64,000 bases of DNA, from NCBI GenBank assembly GCA_007449985.2, contig VIIQ02000054.1:124001-188000 (forward strand), in the 5' to 3' direction. The position numbers and the translations under genes were made by a program. The stretch is from Desmodesmus armatus (taxonomy: Eukaryota; Chlorophyta; Chlorophyceae; Sphaeropleales; Scenedesmaceae). Below, in pieces: positions 61,801-64,000 of the stretch (its first letter is position 1; each line of letters begins with the position of its first letter). Under the pieces are notes generated by a model that saw only the letters and a program-made list of their open reading frames with translations, made no database searches and had not been told where the DNA came from.

Positions 61801-63287
61801 GGGATTAGGTTAACCCTAAACCCCTAAACCCTAACCAAAACACATGCACAGCCAGGCAGGGCGTAGCTGTCACTTCACTACTGGTCTTGATGGCCTTCCA
61901 AGCTTGCGCTGGTTCTGTGATTTCGGACCAACAACCCAGTTGCCTTGACAGCATCCTTAGCTTGAGCACTGAGTGCCTGCCCCTGTCCTGCGTCTTCTTG
62001 CAGGGCTGTCCAAAGTTCAAAGCCCCCTGGTGGCCCCTTCGCATCGCCCTCGACCGCGCTGTTTTCCTCCATGTGCTGGTCATTCTGCTCGGCTATGGCA
62101 CCTACATCTGCAGCCTTGCAGTGCTACCCTTCTACCTCTCACGGGCCCCCTACAGCATGTCTACAGGCAGCATAGGGGCCTTGTACATACCTGGGGCTAT
62201 CGCAGCCATACTCGCTAGCCCATGTGGGGGGAAGCTTGCCGACCGCGCAGCAAGGGCGAATCCTCGGCAGCCGTTGCGGCGCATGGTGTATGCGAATCTC
62301 CTTGGGATGCTACTGATGCCGTTCAGCTTCTTGACACTGGGCTGGAGCCTACAGAAGGGCCTGCCGCTGGCGATTGTCTTGGTGGCCTGCTTTGTGGCAT
62401 CCTTCGTCAACTCCTTGTATATGCCGGCTCTCTTCACGGTGAGTGTCGGGGGTCACTGTGATTGTGTGCCCCTTGGGCTCTGACACACAGCCAGGCTGTG
62501 TCCCTCAAACAGCGTGTGCCATGGCACGTAGCTGCTCTGTGCAGCTGTAAGTGACGGTTGAGGACAGGGGGCAAGCAGTGGATTGCCTTGGGAGCTTGGT
62601 CTCACACCCACACCATACAAGACATGGTGCACCATCCAGCTGTGTGTGTTACACTCGATTGTCCTGCTGACCACGCATGGTGTGCCACCGTCCAACCACA
62701 TGCTCTCAACAATTGCAACCAACACCATAAAGGCATTTTCACAACAGTGTTGTGTGACTATGCTGCCTGTCCTGCAGGTCCTGACCATCATGAAGCAGGA
62801 TGCATCAGCAGCTGCTGTGGGTGGCGTATATGCCCTGATGTTCCTGCTGTCCGGCTCCCTTATGCTGGTAGCCAGTGCCATTGTCAGTGCAATTGGCTTG
62901 GGCCCCTTCCTCACCATCATGGCCACCCTGCACCTGTCGTGCACACTCGGAGCCTTCATACAAATCATCAGGGCATGCAGTGATGACACTCAGTTGCCAC
63001 GGGATGTGGTCAGCACGCATGGCAGTGCGGTTTTCCTGCAGTCTGCGTACCGCGTTGTGTCTACCAGCTTGAAGGATCCAGCTGCATGCAGTGCAGGAGA
63101 GCATGCCGGTGGGGGTCCAGCACAGGCGCAGGTGCCGGGTGGGTGCAGGACAGCAGGCGGCAAGGGTGGTTGCAGTGCTGGCAGCAAAGATGGGCTGGCA
63201 GATGCTCAGAGGCATCCTGCAGCAGATCAGTCTGATGCTGCTCCTCAGTTGGACAGCAAAAACAAAGCCGGCGCAGAGCTTGCATGA
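58899..63287 (+). CDS. Major facilitator superfamily transporter, DHA1-like
   Basis: Seven exons: 58899..59476, 59954..60035, 60475..60633, 61052..61204, 61585..61761, 62004..62438, 62778..63287; 697 residues. The first ~160 residues are a polar Gln/Ser-rich cytosolic extension; membrane helices begin at SIMLVVALAALSAPLSNTI. MFS motif A is clear in the loop after helix 2 (GALLWGPASDRYGRRPVL), and PGMIADVCSPEARG and GPVLGPPLGGGLSQ match DHA1 drug:proton antiporters. A cytosolic loop divides the two six-helix halves and the tail is hydrophilic. Donor 59477 (AT|GTGGGT) is chosen because it restores NTIFLPAMQ at the junction; the donor at 59481 would break the frame. Substrate cannot be inferred. 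Confidence 0.88.
61806..61837. repeat. Interstitial telomere-type repeat
   Basis: A few tandem copies of CCCTAAA and close variants (ACCCTAAACCCCTAAACCCT) in the transporter intron, matching the plant-type telomere unit TTTAGGG. Confidence 0.8.
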
Positions 63288-64000
63288 GGTTGGTGTGCAT
63301 GGTCGATGAAAGAAAGTGTGTTCGCAACACTGTAAATCACTGCACTAGTACTGCACGCGTGGGTGCAGGTTCTTGCAGCTTGCGTGCTTCAGTATTGCCC
63401 CGTCCTACCTTTTGGCTGCAGCAGCGGCAAGAGGTGTGTTCTGGAGGGGCCATGGGTATATGGTGGCATGTGTGTTGGTATGTAGGGGGCATGGGTTTTT
63501 GGTATTTGGGGGGCGTGGGTGTTTGCCCAGGCAATGGCTGGCTTGTGGGAATGGGCGGCTGGTGATGCTCAGCATGCAAAGTGTTGCTGGTGACTTTCTT
63601 GGGGGGTTGTGCGATGCGACTCTCTTGGTGAATTGCACTTTTGGCTGGCCTGGCTTGTGCAGGTGAAGCAGTGGGTGCAGTTGCAGAGGCCTGAGTGTCG
63701 TGGCAGGCTGCAGCTGCAACAAGTTGTTGAGGGCACAGCGCACCCTATGCGGGTGAATGGTGGCTGCCGCTGCAGGCGTAGCAGGTTGACGGCTGCAGCA
63801 GAAAGATCCGTAGTTTTTAGTGGCGGCACTGTGCTGCTTATACGTGCATAGCGATGATGATTTGTTGATGTAGTGGTGATATTGACTAGCGCACGGGCCA
63901 TGTGGCTGGCATGTTGCGCACTTGGAGAGTTGTTGCTTTGAAGGCGCTTAGTCATCGATGGCGGTTACTGTGGATGCAACGCAATGCACGTTGGAGACTG
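63288..64000. other. Right-edge non-coding interval
   Basis: 713 bases after the transporter stop. Small open frames here lack coding character; probably 3' UTR and intergenic DNA. Confidence 0.5.
63331..63335 (+). terminator. TGTAA poly(A) signal, MFS gene
   Basis: TGTAA 43 bases after the transporter stop. Confidence 0.35.

Noticed and set aside
63609..63851. Open frame near the right edge
   Set aside because: No start context, domain or homology cue; probably downstream non-coding DNA.

Overview
The window is nuclear DNA from a green alga, most likely a chlorophycean (volvocalean-type) species. Genes are split by many GT-AG introns. CAG/GCA codon repeats and poly-Gln/poly-Ala tracts are everywhere, long G or C runs sit inside introns, and TGTAA poly(A) signals follow several stops. 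The genes include a plastid sedoheptulose-1,7-bisphosphatase and plant-type families. The species itself cannot be named from the sequence.

Layout: (1) 1-998, the 3' end of a Cys-rich secreted-type protein with a seven-unit C-terminal repeat. (2) 2632-6674, a Gln/Ala-rich CxxC protein whose frame is interrupted by a single TAG at 5928. (3) 7353-18781, a 17-exon L-arabinokinase-type gene (glycosyltransferase-like half plus GHMP kinase half). (4) 19619-23528, SBPase with a one-base deletion inside its catalytic motif. (5) 24834-26343 minus, the R-SNARE YKT6. (6) 26848-28463, a plastid DUF3067-type protein. (7) 30260-30964 minus, a Cys-rich conserved small protein. (8) 31307-43376, a giant coiled-coil protein of about 2,980 residues. 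(9) 43613-49888, Integrator subunit 11 (CPSF73-II). (10) 49946-52439, a DUF3119-type membrane protein starting only 57 bases after INTS11 ends. (11) 52854-57571, a J-domain protein with a DnaJ-X region. (12) 58899-63287, an MFS (DHA1-like) transporter. Genes 5/6 and 7/8 are head-to-head pairs; 4/5 and 6/7 converge. These are ordinary housekeeping genes with no shared pathway; nothing bacterial, viral or defence-related was seen.

The most unusual signal is structural. In at least seven genes, a short stretch straddling an exon-intron boundary (exon end plus donor, or acceptor plus exon start) is repeated once or twice in the adjacent intron, mostly 119-166 bases away. The copies range from identical to decayed. 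This creates arrays of alternative or relic splice sites and looks like a recurrent mutational process. Two apparent frameshifts (SBPase and arabinokinase) are each a five-to-four homopolymer contraction and are more likely long-read sequence errors than real lesions.
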